A stretch of DNA of 64,000 nucleotides, taken from NCBI RefSeq assembly GCF_018881545.1, contig NZ_JACVQD010000001.1, forward strand, positions 1,392,039-1,456,038. Direction: 5' to 3'. Positions within the stretch are counted from its first letter, which is position 1, and every line of letters begins with the position of its first letter. A program made the position numbers and the translations under genes. Shown here in pieces: positions 8,958 to 17,878 of the stretch. Under the pieces are notes generated by a model, which was given only the letters and a program-made list of their open reading frames with translations, did no database searches and had not been told where the DNA came from. This DNA comes from Polynucleobacter alcilacus. GTDB lineage: Bacteria; Pseudomonadota; Gammaproteobacteria; Burkholderiales; Burkholderiaceae.

Positions 8958-9365
8958 ATGTCTGACATTCCAAGCAATAAGCCCTATCTCATCCGTGCTC
9001 TACACCAGTGGTGCACGGATTTTGGTTTTACACCTTTCATCGCTGTTTTTGTAGATGCCAGGGTGGAGGTACCCATGGAGTTTGTGAAGAAAGATGAGAT
9101 TGTTTTAAATCTCTCTCTTGAAGCTTGCCATCAGCTCCAAATGGAAAACGACTGGATTAGCTTTCAGGCGCGATTTGGGGGAATCCCCAGAAAGATCATG
9201 GTTCCAGTGAGTCATGTGCTTGCAATCTACGCCAGAGAAAACGGACAAGGCATGTCATTCCCATTCGACCCATCTCAAGCAAGGGATTTACACATAGCAG
9301 ATGCTTCTGACGAGGGCCCTGAAAAGCCAAAAACTAGCAGGCCATCCTTAAAGATTGTGAAATAG
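8958..9365 (+). CDS. sspB: ClpXP protease specificity-enhancing factor SspB
   Basis: This 135-residue adaptor brings ssrA-tagged proteins to ClpXP. The folded substrate-binding domain covers about residues 8-105 (KPYLIRALHQWCTDFGFTP at the start). A flexible charged linker then leads to the C-terminal RPSLKIVK, which matches the ClpX-docking tail of SspB. It follows sspA by 29 bp and is probably in the same transcript. The tRNA-Thr gene begins only 18 bp after its stop. Confidence 0.93.
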   Translation: MSDIPSNKPYLIRALHQWCTDFGFTPFIAVFVDARVEVPMEFVKKDEIVLNLSLEACHQLQMENDWISFQARFGGIPRKIMVPVSHVLAIYARENGQGMSFPFDPSQARDLHIADASDEGPEKPKTSRPSLKIVK

Positions 9366-9383
9366 GCTAAAATATCAACCGTT

Positions 9384-9459
9384 GCCCCTTTAGCTCATCT
9401 GGTAGAGCAACTGATTTGTAATCAGTAGGTGGTCTGTTCGAGTCGGACAAGGGGCACCA
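9384..9459 (+). tRNA. tRNA-Thr (anticodon UGU)
   Basis: This is a complete 76-nt cloverleaf with encoded CCA. The acceptor stem GCCCCTT pairs with AAGGGGC. The anticodon stem ACTGA/TCAGT encloses the loop TTTGTAA, with anticodon TGT at 9417-9419. The T arm contains GTTCGAGTC. It decodes ACA and, by wobble, other ACN codons. A TAAAAT at 9368-9373 could be a private -10 box, but co-transcription with sspAB is equally possible. It is followed by a strong terminator. Confidence 0.97.
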
Positions 9460-9467
9460 GAACATCA

Positions 9468-9503
9468 GGCTCACTGTTTACTAGCAAGTGAGCCTTTTCT
9501 TTT
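9468..9503 (+). terminator. Intrinsic terminator after tRNA-Thr
   Basis: GGCTCACT (9468-9475) pairs perfectly with AGTGAGCC (9487-9494) around an 11-nt loop, followed by TTTTCTTTT. It closes the sspA-sspB-tRNA unit just before the glycosyltransferase gene. Confidence 0.9.
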
Positions 9504-9517
9504 GAGGTGATCGAAAA

Positions 9518-10378
9518 ATGGTAACTTTTAATATTTGCAAGATCCAGATTAATGAATTACATCATCTTTTTGATGATCTAGTGTCGACTTTGAGTGCCTC
9601 ATTAAAAGACCTTGGGCATCAATGTACAGTGAGTTCAAATGAGATTAAGCCTAATACAGTCAATATATTGATTGGCTCGATCATGTTTAGTGACAGCTTA
9701 CTTTCAACTGCTTTAACTCAGCCTTACATCGTTTATCAATTAGAGATTTTGGATGATGAACTGGGGCATCTCAAAAATTATCCCAAGTATCTAGAATTTT
9801 TATCTCGAGCACTCTCAGTTTGGGATTACTCACCAAAGAATTTTAATTATCTGCAATCGAAAGGTCTTCAAAATGTGGAGTTTGTTCCGCCTGGGTACCA
9901 TTCTATAAGTGAAAAATTGGCTCGGCGGAATTCTGAGCATCAGTTTGATTTTCTGTTTATTGGGTCATTAAGCCCAAGACGAGCAATTTTCTTGGAGAGG
10001 CTTGTTAAAAGGGGATATAAAGTCGGAGCCGTCACTGAAAATAACGAGGCTTTTGGCATTAAAAGAGACCAGCTGATTGCTGGCTCTAAAATACTTGTTA
10101 ATGTGCATTGTTTTGAGGACCTCAATACCCTCGAAACAGTAAGAATTTCTTACTTATTAACCAATGGTGCTGTAGTTATTTCTGAAGCCTCAGATCATGA
10201 CCCATACGAAGGAGCAATTGGGTATGCAAAATATGATGAGCTATTAGATTATTGCGCCCATGTTTTATCTAATGAAGAGAGTTTACAGAAACGCTCGGCT
10301 GATGGCTATGCTGCAATTAGAAAAATTGATATGAAAAACTCGGTTGAAAAAGCATTAATTAATTTGCATCTTTCATAA
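9518..10378 (+). CDS. Glycosyltransferase-like protein (GT-B fold, CgeB-type family)
   Basis: This 286-residue cytoplasmic protein has no signal peptide. The C-terminal half shows the pattern of small GT-B glycosyltransferases: FDFLFIGSLSPRRAIFLERL, then SKILVNVHCFEDLNTLETVR, then ISYLLTNGAVVISEASD. The Glu in the ETVR segment and the following loop normally hold the nucleotide-sugar. The N-terminal half is more divergent. No acceptor or donor sugar can be deduced. The ATG has a good GAGGTGATC site upstream. It is visibly AT-rich compared with its neighbours and sits directly behind a tRNA gene with its terminator, which suggests acquired DNA. No polysaccharide genes accompany it. Confidence 0.65.
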   Translation: MVTFNICKIQINELHHLFDDLVSTLSASLKDLGHQCTVSSNEIKPNTVNILIGSIMFSDSLLSTALTQPYIVYQLEILDDELGHLKNYPKYLEFLSRALSVWDYSPKNFNYLQSKGLQNVEFVPPGYHSISEKLARRNSEHQFDFLFIGSLSPRRAIFLERLVKRGYKVGAVTENNEAFGIKRDQLIAGSKILVNVHCFEDLNTLETVRISYLLTNGAVVISEASDHDPYEGAIGYAKYDELLDYCAHVLSNEESLQKRSADGYAAIRKIDMKNSVEKALINLHLS

Positions 10379-10418
10379 TTGGTTACTGTTACCTCGAATT
10401 TTATAGGGCATGTTTTTC

Positions 10419-11768
10419 TTAATCGCTAAGCTGTGTTTTTCGAGTTTCTGGAAGGTACAGTAGGGCAAGGATAAAAGCACATGCCAAGAAAATCGTTGGA
10501 TACCATAGCCCTGCAATATCGCTTGCCCACTTTTTATTTAGCCAAGTAATAATAAAGGGGAGCATGCCACCAATCCACCCAGCAGCTAAGTTATGCGGCA
10601 GGGTAGCAGCGCTATTTCTATTCCTTGCAGAAAACAATTCTGCTAATAATGCAGTTTGAGGACCAACAACTAAGGCAAGTATCGTTGATAGACCAATCAG
10701 TATTGATGCGATCATTATTATTTGATTGCCGTTCTGATTTGACTGAGAAATCTCCTTTCCAAGATATTCAAGTAAATGAAACGATGGCAAAATAAGTACA
10801 GCCCCTAATGCTAATCCACATACAATTACTGGTTTTCTGCCGACTTTGTCTGAGAGCCATCCCGCAAATACAGTGAGCGGTAATAAAGCAAGCGTGGCAT
10901 AGATGGTCAGTTGATCGACTAGTTGAGGTGGTAGTTTTACGGAGGTTTTCAAAAAGATCGAGGTGTAGACCTGAATGCAAAAGAAAAGAACTGCTCCACC
11001 AGCAGAGATACAGAAAAATAGTAGAAACATATGCTTACGGGTTTGACGGTCTTTAAAGTTATCTCGTAATGGACTCTTTGATCGGGCGGATCTCTTATCC
11101 AGATCTAAAAAGATCGGCGTTTCTTTTAACGCTATTCTTGCTTTGACGGCGACCAGTAGCAAAATAAGCGAAACCCAAAAGGGCACTCGCCAACCCCAGG
11201 ACATAAATTCATCGGCTGTAAGCCAACTTTGTAGGAATGTAACTTGCATAGTTGAGACCAGTATTCCCAAAGGTCCCATTAATTGTAAAAAGCTGGTTTT
11301 AAATCCCCTATGTTTTTCGCCGGCATGTTCAGTAAGATAAACAGCACTTCCGCCAATCTCACCCCCAGCTGATAAGCCTTGGAGTAGCCTTAGGCTGACC
11401 AAAAGAATGGGCGCCCAGATTCCTATTTGGGCATAGGTCGGCAAAAATCCTACGCAAAAGGTTGCTAGCCCCATTAAAGCAATCGTAATCATAAAAACAG
11501 GTTTGCGGCCTATGCGATCGCCCATAGAGCCAAAGACGGCAGCGCCAATAGGCCTGACCACCATTCCCGCGCCAAACGTCGCTAAACTCGCCAGCAGACC
11601 AGCGCTTGGATCGCTTGATGGAAAAAATAGAGGAGCAAAAATAATCGCAAGAGTGGCAAAAGTCAGAAAGTCATACCACTCCAAAAATGTGCCAAAACAG
11701 GCTGCTACTGCTACTCTTCGGTAGGATTTTGCAGCTTCTTTATTTTCTAAGATGTTGATTTTATTCAA
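10419..11768 (-). CDS. MFS transporter, metabolite:H+ symporter (MHS/ShiA-ProP) family
   Basis: This 449-residue protein has 12 predicted membrane helices. The N-terminal AACFGTFLEWYDFLTFATLA is the MHS-family hallmark. The loop 2-3 motif GSMGDRIGRKPVF and its repeat GWLSDKVGRKPVIV are typical MFS A-motifs, and RLLQGLSAGGEIGGSAVYLTEHA follows in helices 4-5. Relatives import shikimate, alpha-ketoglutarate, proline/betaine or citrate with protons; the substrate here cannot be told. It converges on the glycosyltransferase gene (40 bp apart) and is divergent from phaP. Confidence 0.88.
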   Translation of the reverse strand: MNKINILENKEAAKSYRRVAVAACFGTFLEWYDFLTFATLAIIFAPLFFPSSDPSAGLLASLATFGAGMVVRPIGAAVFGSMGDRIGRKPVFMITIALMGLATFCVGFLPTYAQIGIWAPILLVSLRLLQGLSAGGEIGGSAVYLTEHAGEKHRGFKTSFLQLMGPLGILVSTMQVTFLQSWLTADEFMSWGWRVPFWVSLILLLVAVKARIALKETPIFLDLDKRSARSKSPLRDNFKDRQTRKHMFLLFFCISAGGAVLFFCIQVYTSIFLKTSVKLPPQLVDQLTIYATLALLPLTVFAGWLSDKVGRKPVIVCGLALGAVLILPSFHLLEYLGKEISQSNQNGNQIIMIASILIGLSTILALVVGPQTALLAELFSARNRNSAATLPHNLAAGWIGGMLPFIITWLNKKWASDIAGLWYPTIFLACAFILALLYLPETRKTQLSD

Positions 11769-11862
11769 TTTAATTCTTTATTGGTCAATATATGTTGCAT
11801 AGCAGCAAATAATTCTTGATTTGTCATATTTCTTCAGTTACAGTTTCATGGTGCAGTGCAAT

Positions 11863-11890
11863 ATTTAAGGAAATGCAATTCTCCTTAAAT
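11863..11890 (+). promoter_or_regulatory. Perfect inverted repeat upstream of phaP, candidate operator
   Basis: ATTTAAGGA (11863-11871) and TCCTTAAAT (11882-11890) are exact reverse complements separated by 10 bp, about one helical turn between arm edges. The site lies 45-72 bp before the phaP start, where a repressor would overlap a -35 region. Phasin genes in PHA producers are usually repressed by PhaR; whether this is a PhaR site is unknown. It could instead control the divergent MFS gene. Confidence 0.45.
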
Positions 11891-11934
11891 GCACTTAATT
11901 ATCTAGTTGTACCACTTAATTTATGGAGAAATAC

Positions 11935-12519
11935 ATGAACCAAGAACAAATCACCACTAAATTGTCCCAAATCAACAGCAAAGGCCTAGAGACTTCATTT
12001 TCTTTGAGCGAAGCTGCTTTGGAAAATGCTCAGAAATTGGCTGAATTAAACTACGCCGCATCTAAAGATGCTTTAGTAAATGTTCAAGACGGTATTCAAC
12101 AAGTATTGACTGCTAAAGACCCAAAACAAGTTACTGAGCTGCTGAACGCAGAAATTTTTCAAGCAGTAGGTATCCAAGCCGCTGCTTACCAAAAGAAAGT
12201 AAGCAAAGTATTGCGTGATGGCAATCAAGAGTTTGTAAACGTGGTTGATGCAAGCATTGACCAGTTGCAAGATGGTTTCCAAGATTGGATCAACACGGTT
12301 GCTGCTAATGCACCTGCTGGTTCTGACGTATTTTTGTCTTCTTTCAAGACTACATACGGTAGCGCATTGCAAGGTTTTGAACAGTTCCGCGCTGCAAGCA
12401 AAGAAGCTTTTGCAACTGCAGAAAAAACTGCTGATCAAGCACTCGAAACAGTTCAAGGTCAAATTGCTCAAGTGAAGAAAGCTGCTACACCTGCATCACG
12501 TAGCCGTAAAGCTGCTTAA
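11935..12519 (+). CDS. phaP: Phasin family protein (PHA granule-associated)
   Basis: This 194-residue, helical, Ala/Gln/Lys-rich protein coats polyhydroxyalkanoate granules and limits their size. The phasin_2-type core is recognisable (residues 15-110: FSLSEAALENAQKLAELNYA, then VQDGIQQVLTAKDPKQVTEL). A basic Ala/Arg tail (ATPASRSRKAA) follows. I chose the ATG at 11935 because GGAG lies 7 nt upstream; the in-frame ATG at 11923 would place that site inside the gene. It is monocistronic, with its own upstream inverted repeat and a strong terminator. The gene implies that the host stores PHB/PHA, although no PHA synthase is in the window. Confidence 0.9.
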   Translation: MNQEQITTKLSQINSKGLETSFSLSEAALENAQKLAELNYAASKDALVNVQDGIQQVLTAKDPKQVTELLNAEIFQAVGIQAAAYQKKVSKVLRDGNQEFVNVVDASIDQLQDGFQDWINTVAANAPAGSDVFLSSFKTTYGSALQGFEQFRAASKEAFATAEKTADQALETVQGQIAQVKKAATPASRSRKAA

Positions 12520-12562
12520 TTAGCTGCTAAGTTAGCTATTTAGTTTAGATTTACCAAGCATT

Positions 12563-12600
12563 AAAAAACCCCGCTAGTGCGAACTGAGCGGGGTTTTTCT
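12563..12600. terminator. Bidirectional intrinsic terminator between phaP and rmuC
   Basis: AAAAACCCCGCT pairs with AGCGGGGTTTTT around an 11-nt loop. There are T-runs on the plus strand and, via the A-run, on the minus strand, so it can end both phaP and the convergent rmuC. Confidence 0.93.
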
Positions 12601-12627
12601 TTATCTAAATAATGCCTATTTAAATAC

Positions 12628-13902
12628 TTATTCGGGATCTGAAGAGGGCTCGATCAAGAGTGAAGGTAAATTTTTACTGGGCTTTACACCTAGCTCACGA
12701 ACTTTTTCTGCTGAGCGAATGAGATTGCCTTTACCCGTTTTGAGTTTATTGAAAGCATCGTGGTAGCTGGATTGCGCTTGTTCTAAGCGTTGACCAAGCT
12801 TTTCAAGATCCTCAACAAAACCAACAAACTTGTCATAAAGACTGCCGCACTGTTTTGCGATCTCAAGTGCATTGCGATTTTGGTGATCTTGTCTCCATAA
12901 GTGAGCAACAGTTCGCAGAGTAGCCATCAAAGTACTTGGGCACACTAAGACAATATTTTTCGCTAGAGCCTCTTGGTAGAGGTTGGGCGCAGTCTTCAGG
13001 GCCAATAAAAATGCTGGTTCAATCGGTACAAACATTAAAACAAAATCAACTGATCCTGCGCCGTATAGGGCGCTGTAATTCTTTCCGGAGAGCCCTTGAA
13101 TGTGCTGGCGTAGTGACTGGATATGGGCTGCCAGTTCCAGTTCTGCTATGGCTGGATCAGTGCTTTCAGCATGTCTGGCATAAGCTGTAATAGATACTTT
13201 GCTGTCGACAACCAGACTTCTACCTTCGGGTAGCTTAATCACGACGTCAGGCTGCAGGCGTGAGCCATCGTCTTGAGTGTGGCTATCTTGCACTAAGTAT
13301 TCTTCACCTTTGCGTAGGCCTGAGGATTCTAGGATGGACTCCAGTACTAACTCACCCCAGTTACCTTGTACTTTTGAGTCACCCTTTAATGCCTGAGTTA
13401 AAGAGCGCGTCTCGTCTGACATACGCAGGTTGAGATTAGCGAGACGTTCTATTTCACTTTTGAGGGCATGGCGTTCACGGGCTTCATTGCCATACGAGTT
13501 GCTCACCTGCTCTTTGAATTCAGTAAGCTTAGTTTGCAAAGGTTTAAGAAGCGCATCTAAGCTAGCCGCATTTTGCTCAGTAAAGCGCTTGGACTTGTCT
13601 TCTAATATCTCATTGGCGAGATTTTTAAATTGGTTCGTCAAAGCCTCTTTGGCCTCATTAAGTGATTCAATGCGGCCGAGGCCTTGCTTACGTTCAGAAT
13701 CAAGCTCTGCCTCAAGGCGAATCGCACTTTGTAAGGCCTGATCGCGTTCGGTGCGAAGGCTGATTGTGAGATCTGCTTCGGTTTGTACCTGGGATTCTGT
13801 GCGTCTTAGCGCAGAGCGTAAGTTCAATGCATAAACTAAAAGGCCTGCGCATACAGCAAAGGGCAGGCCAAATAAAAGAAGTGAGCTTAGATCAAAAGTC
13901 AC
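12628..13902 (-). CDS. rmuC: DNA recombination protein RmuC
   Basis: This 424-residue protein has an N-terminal membrane span (residues about 5-27), a coiled coil rich in Glu, Arg and Gln (about 30-150) and the conserved RmuC domain beginning near VQGNWGELVLESILESSGL. In E. coli rmuC affects the rate of DNA inversions between short repeats; the domain belongs to the PD-(D/E)XK nuclease superfamily, and VVDSKVSI fits its catalytic core. Translation starts at GTG (13902). It ends at the terminator shared with phaP and lies 18 bp downstream of grxD. Confidence 0.92.
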   Translation of the reverse strand: MTFDLSSLLLFGLPFAVCAGLLVYALNLRSALRRTESQVQTEADLTISLRTERDQALQSAIRLEAELDSERKQGLGRIESLNEAKEALTNQFKNLANEILEDKSKRFTEQNAASLDALLKPLQTKLTEFKEQVSNSYGNEARERHALKSEIERLANLNLRMSDETRSLTQALKGDSKVQGNWGELVLESILESSGLRKGEEYLVQDSHTQDDGSRLQPDVVIKLPEGRSLVVDSKVSITAYARHAESTDPAIAELELAAHIQSLRQHIQGLSGKNYSALYGAGSVDFVLMFVPIEPAFLLALKTAPNLYQEALAKNIVLVCPSTLMATLRTVAHLWRQDHQNRNALEIAKQCGSLYDKFVGFVEDLEKLGQRLEQAQSSYHDAFNKLKTGKGNLIRSAEKVRELGVKPSKNLPSLLIEPSSDPE

Positions 13903-13920
13903 AGAGTTAAAGCTACTGAA

Positions 13921-14229
13921 TTAGGCTTTAACTAATTTTTGTAACTCACCAGACTGGAACATTTCAGTAATGATGTCTGATCCGCCAATGAATTCACCAT
14001 TGATATAAAGCTGGGGAATGGTTGGCCAATTTGCGAATTCTTTAATGCCTTGGCGAATACCTTCATCTTCCAATACGTTTACTGTATGGAGCTTCTCAAC
14101 ACCACTTGCTTTCAGGATATTAATTACATTTCCAGAAAAGCCGCACTGAGGAAACTGGGCAGTACCCTTCATGAATAAAACAACGGGATGGCTAGTAACG
14201 ATTTCTTTGATTTGAGTTTGTGTATCCAT
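13921..14229 (-). CDS. grxD: Monothiol glutaredoxin Grx4 family
   Basis: This 102-residue cytosolic protein has the monothiol active site CGFS (Cys29-Ser32) and the conserved [19 protein letters not shown] glutathione-binding region. CGFS glutaredoxins carry or sense [2Fe-2S] clusters, often with BolA, rather than reduce disulfides. The position between prmC and rmuC, on the same strand, is common in betaproteobacteria. A 97-bp AT-rich gap separates it from prmC and may hold its own promoter. Confidence 0.95.
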   Translation of the reverse strand: MDTQTQIKEIVTSHPVVLFMKGTAQFPQCGFSGNVINILKASGVEKLHTVNVLEDEGIRQGIKEFANWPTIPQLYINGEFIGGSDIITEMFQSGELQKLVKA

Positions 14230-14326
14230 AAATTCTTTCTTGACGAGCGTTGCTTCTATAAAAATGATTTGAATTACATCTGTAATAGATTTTAAGACTT
14301 TATGTAAAAAAAGGTTATTTACAAGC

Positions 14327-15178
14327 TTATTTTCTGCCTGAGGCTACGCGATGATGTCCTGCTAAATCCAGATAGGCTTTCACCTCCCGAAGTCCGGCAG
14401 CAATCATGAGGTTCATGACGGCCCCTGATTGATCGAAACCATGTTCTACCGCAATGAAGCCATTTGGATGCAGATGCTCTCTTGCGCCTGAAATAATGGA
14501 CTCTAAGCATGTTAAGCCAGTTGCATGGTCGGTCAGGGCGGAAGTAGGCTCAAAACGAAGATCGCCCTGATTAAGGTGGGGATCTTGCTTGGCAATATAG
14601 GGAGGGTTACTCAAAATGATGTCAAAGCTCTGTTGATCCAAAGGCTCGTACCAACTGCCCTGAATCAATTCAACCCGTTTTTCAAGGCCTAATTCTTTTA
14701 CATTTCTTTTGGCAATTTTTATAGCTTCTGCTGATTGGTCAGTAGCTGTAATCAGTGCCTGCGGTGCTGCGTAAGCAATAGCGAGGGCAATTGCGCCTGA
14801 GCCTGTTCCTAGGTCTAATAATTTGGCTTGAGTATCAGATGCTTGTTTGAGCCGCGTAATTTCATGCAAGCCGATTTCTACCAGTAGCTCAGTTTCGGGT
14901 CGTGGGATCAATACGCCGGGAGCAACATACAGTTCGATATTGTGAAACCCTCTTTTTCCAATCAGGTAGGCAATGGGTTCCCCATTAGATCTTTTAGTCT
15001 CGAGACTTTGCCATTCTGCAAGGGCCCCTGGATCAAGCGCCATAGAATCCTTTGAAATTAGGGCTGAGCGAGGCAGTTGATAATGCTTCTCGAGCACATA
15101 AGCCATCAATAAACGGGCTTCATTAGATGGAAGTAGCGAGCTGCCTAATAATGAACGCAAGCTCAAATCTGGGCTCAT
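14327..15178 (-). CDS. prmC: Peptide chain release factor N5-glutamine methyltransferase
   Basis: This 283-residue SAM-dependent methyltransferase modifies the glutamine of the GGQ motif in RF1 and RF2, which raises termination efficiency. The SAM-binding motif is [10 protein letters not shown] at residues 121-130 and the catalytic NPPY is at 191-194. It lies 5 bp behind prfA, which encodes its substrate, in the operon hemA-prfA-prmC. Confidence 0.95.
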   Translation of the reverse strand: MSPDLSLRSLLGSSLLPSNEARLLMAYVLEKHYQLPRSALISKDSMALDPGALAEWQSLETKRSNGEPIAYLIGKRGFHNIELYVAPGVLIPRPETELLVEIGLHEITRLKQASDTQAKLLDLGTGSGAIALAIAYAAPQALITATDQSAEAIKIAKRNVKELGLEKRVELIQGSWYEPLDQQSFDIILSNPPYIAKQDPHLNQGDLRFEPTSALTDHATGLTCLESIISGAREHLHPNGFIAVEHGFDQSGAVMNLMIAAGLREVKAYLDLAGHHRVASGRK

Positions 15179-15183
15179 CGTTT

Positions 15184-16263
15184 TTAGTTATCGCCTAAGG
15201 CCGCAAGTAGTTCAGCCTGATGTTCCGAAGCCAGAGCATTACATAGATCATCAATATCCCCATCCATCATGGCATCAATTTTATAAAGCGTTAGGTTAAT
15301 ACGATGGTCAGTGATACGTCCTTGAGGAAAGTTATAGGTGCGAATGCGATCACTGCGATCGCCAGAGCCAACAAGTGATTTCCTAGTTTGCGCTTCGAGC
15401 TGATGCTTCTCGCGCTCACGAGCATCCATAATTCGCGAAACTAATACTTTCATGGCCTGCTCACGATTGCGGTGTTGGCTGCGATCGTCCTGGCACTCAA
15501 CTACCGTACCAGTTGGCAAGTGGGTAATACGCACAGCGGAATCAGTCTTATTAATATGTTGTCCGCCAGCGCCAGAAGCACGGAAGGTATCGATTCGCAA
15601 CTCAGCGGGATTGATTTTGACAGCCTCTAATTCATCTGCCTCTGGCATGACAGCAACAGTGCATGCCGATGTGTGTATACGGCCTTGCGTTTCAGTCTGG
15701 GGAACGCGTTGTACACGATGACCACCAGATTCAAATTTGAGGCGGGAATAGACTGATTGACCTACGAGGCGCAAGACAACCTCTTTATATCCACCGAGAT
15801 CCGATTCAGCAGCGCTAACTACCTCTACTTTCCAGCCTTGGCGCTCAGCAAAGCGCGTATACATGCGCAACAGGTCACCTGCAAAAAGTGCGCTCTCATC
15901 GCCACCAGTTCCTGCTCTGATTTCTAAGAAGACATTACGCTCATCATTCTCATCTTTGGGTAGTAATAATTTCTGTAGCACGCCTGCGAGCTCTTCCATC
16001 GTAGCCAATGCTTGCTGTTGCTCTTCATCAGCAAAATCCTTCATATCAGGATCTTTACGCATCTCTTCAGCTGCTTTAGCATCAGCTTCAGCTTGTTTAT
16101 ATAAGCCAAATTGCTCAACAACGGTAGCAATATCAGAATGTTCACGCGTGAGTTTCCGATAGGCATCCATATCTTTGGTTGCCTCTTCTAAGGTTAAAAG
16201 GGAATTGAGTTCGGCTAAGCGTGTATCGAGGTGGTCAAGCTTAGCCCGCATGCTGGGCTTCAT
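15184..16263 (-). CDS. prfA: Peptide chain release factor 1
   Basis: RF1, 359 residues, recognises UAA and UAG and triggers peptide release. The GGQ motif is at residues 233-235 ([16 protein letters not shown]). The stop-codon recognition tripeptide reads PQT (188-190), where RF1 proteins usually have PAT or PVT; the surrounding GGHRVQRVP and [15 protein letters not shown] are fully conserved. Its start codon abuts the hemA stop directly. The GGQ glutamine is the target of the downstream PrmC. Confidence 0.96.
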   Translation of the reverse strand: MKPSMRAKLDHLDTRLAELNSLLTLEEATKDMDAYRKLTREHSDIATVVEQFGLYKQAEADAKAAEEMRKDPDMKDFADEEQQQALATMEELAGVLQKLLLPKDENDERNVFLEIRAGTGGDESALFAGDLLRMYTRFAERQGWKVEVVSAAESDLGGYKEVVLRLVGQSVYSRLKFESGGHRVQRVPQTETQGRIHTSACTVAVMPEADELEAVKINPAELRIDTFRASGAGGQHINKTDSAVRITHLPTGTVVECQDDRSQHRNREQAMKVLVSRIMDAREREKHQLEAQTRKSLVGSGDRSDRIRTYNFPQGRITDHRINLTLYKIDAMMDGDIDDLCNALASEHQAELLAALGDN

Positions 16264-17580
16264 TTAATGGTCTTCTGGCTTGGAATGCGAGGCGAATAAT
16301 TTAGGTAACAACTTAATCAGGGCGTCACGCTCAGCGCCATTAGAGTGTTGCAATGCATGCAGTGAGCCATGCAAAAACTTATTGGTGAGGCCTTGTGCCA
16401 TTGCATTGAGAACTTCTTGTGGGTCATCGCCGCGCATGAGGCGTTTCATGGCCCGCTCTAACTCAAGCTGTCTTAAGCGCTCGCCTTGTTGCTGAATATC
16501 TTGAATGATTGGAACAGAATTCCGTCCTTGCATCCAATGCATAAAATTACCAACACGATCTTCAATAATCGCTTCTGCTTGACTTACTGCTGCGTGTCTT
16601 AATTTTGAGCCAGTTTGAACCATCACACCTAGATCATCTACAGAGTAGAGATAGACATCATCTAGCCTAGATATTTCTGGTTCAAAATCACGTGGCACAG
16701 CCAGATCAATCATGACCATCGGTTTATGGCGACGCTGCTTGAGAGCACTTTCAACCATACCAAGCCCGATGATGGGTAGTGATGAAGCAGTACTAGACAC
16801 AACGATATCGAATTCGTGCAGACGCCCTGGAAGCTCGGATAGCTTGAAAGATTCCGCTTCTATGTCCTGCAATGAAATAGAATCCGCCAATTCTTGTCCG
16901 CGTTCGATAGTACGATTTGCAATCGCCACATGCCTTGGTTTGCGCGCTACAAAATGAGTTGCACATAAGGTGATCATGTCACCTGCACCGATAAACAAAA
17001 TACGCTGATCAGCAATCTTTTCAAAGATGCGTTCAGAAAGACGGACGGATGCTGCTGCCATAGAAATTGAATGTGCACCAATTTCTGTAGACCCGCGAAC
17101 TTCTTTGGCAACGGCAAATGTTTTCTGGAAGAGCTGATTGAGGTAGGTTCCTAAAACACCCGCATCATTGGCGGTGCGAACAGCATCTTTCATTTGTCCC
17201 AAAATTTGGGTCTCGCCAATTACCATTGAATCTAAACCACAGGCCACTCTGAAAGCATGACGAACGGCATCGGATTGCGGTAGGGAATAAATGTGGGGCT
17301 CAAGACTACTAGGGGCCAGTTTTTGAGTTTTAGCAAGCCAGTCAAAAGTCACTTCGTGCAAAACCCCGGCAGCACTAGCGTCATTAGCAGCGCAGTACAC
17401 CTCAGTGCGATTGCAGGTCGACAAAATAGTGGCTTCTGGCAGCCCAGCCTGATTCGCGCCAACTAAATGTTGGCGCAGATCGTGCAACGCTTCTTGAAGA
17501 AATTCAGGGTCAAAGGCGACCTTTTCCCGAATGGCGACCGGCGCTGTGTGATGATTGATGCCGAGTGTCAACAACTTCAT
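16264..17580 (-). CDS. hemA: Glutamyl-tRNA reductase
   Basis: This 438-residue enzyme is the first committed step of the C5 heme pathway: it reduces glutamyl-tRNA(Glu) to glutamate-1-semialdehyde with NADPH. The N-terminus [20 protein letters not shown] is diagnostic and the active-site cysteine is in STCNRTEVY (Cys56). The NADPH domain has [11 protein letters not shown], and a C-terminal dimerisation helix follows. It heads the minus-strand operon hemA-prfA-prmC, an order conserved in many proteobacteria. It diverges from the small membrane protein gene at 17624. Confidence 0.96.
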   Translation of the reverse strand: MKLLTLGINHHTAPVAIREKVAFDPEFLQEALHDLRQHLVGANQAGLPEATILSTCNRTEVYCAANDASAAGVLHEVTFDWLAKTQKLAPSSLEPHIYSLPQSDAVRHAFRVACGLDSMVIGETQILGQMKDAVRTANDAGVLGTYLNQLFQKTFAVAKEVRGSTEIGAHSISMAAASVRLSERIFEKIADQRILFIGAGDMITLCATHFVARKPRHVAIANRTIERGQELADSISLQDIEAESFKLSELPGRLHEFDIVVSSTASSLPIIGLGMVESALKQRRHKPMVMIDLAVPRDFEPEISRLDDVYLYSVDDLGVMVQTGSKLRHAAVSQAEAIIEDRVGNFMHWMQGRNSVPIIQDIQQQGERLRQLELERAMKRLMRGDDPQEVLNAMAQGLTNKFLHGSLHALQHSNGAERDALIKLLPKLFASHSKPEDH

Positions 17581-17623
17581 AATGGTAATTATAGATTTGA
17601 TGACAGCATTAATGGGGGTAACA

Positions 17624-17878
17624 ATGGGGTTTTTGGCTTTTCTGCTTATTGGCGGTATTTCTGGGGCTTCTGCTTGGATTTTTTACCCCGGTCAATCCAA
17701 TGGATCAAATCCAGGAAAGTTCCTTGTGGCCGCGTTTCTAGGCTTTCTTGCGGCTGCTGCAAGCTCCTTTATCGGTCAATACTTGGGATTTTTTCAATCC
17801 GGGCAAATGCTGGAATGGCTAAGCGCAATCTTTGCCTCTTGCCTAGCTGGCTGTGTTTTTACCGCTTTAGCTAAATAA
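17624..17878 (+). CDS. Small GlsB/YeaQ/YmgE-like (transglycosylase-associated family) membrane protein
   Basis: About 84 residues with three hydrophobic segments. The opening [20 protein letters not shown] followed by YPGQSNG and a long Gly/Ala-rich helix resembles the YeaQ/GlsB family (one helix, PG-containing turn, two helices). Relatives are stress-induced inner-membrane proteins of unclear function. I chose the ATG at 17624 because GGGGG lies 5 nt before it. ATGs at 17612, 17600 and 17582 are in frame, and an earlier one at 17555 would overlap hemA. Its 3' end overlaps ung by 12 bp tail to tail. Confidence 0.6.
   Translation: MGFLAFLLIGGISGASAWIFYPGQSNGSNPGKFLVAAFLGFLAAAASSFIGQYLGFFQSGQMLEWLSAIFASCLAGCVFTALAK

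Noticed and set aside
12073..12471. Cys/Phe/Ser-rich antisense frame opposite phaP
   Set aside because: It is the complement of a clear phasin gene with its own start, terminator and ribosome site.
14270..14290. Small palindrome ATTACA-TC-TGTAAT in the prmC-grxD gap
   Set aside because: A six-base arm in AT-rich DNA is expected by chance and is not aligned with a clear promoter.
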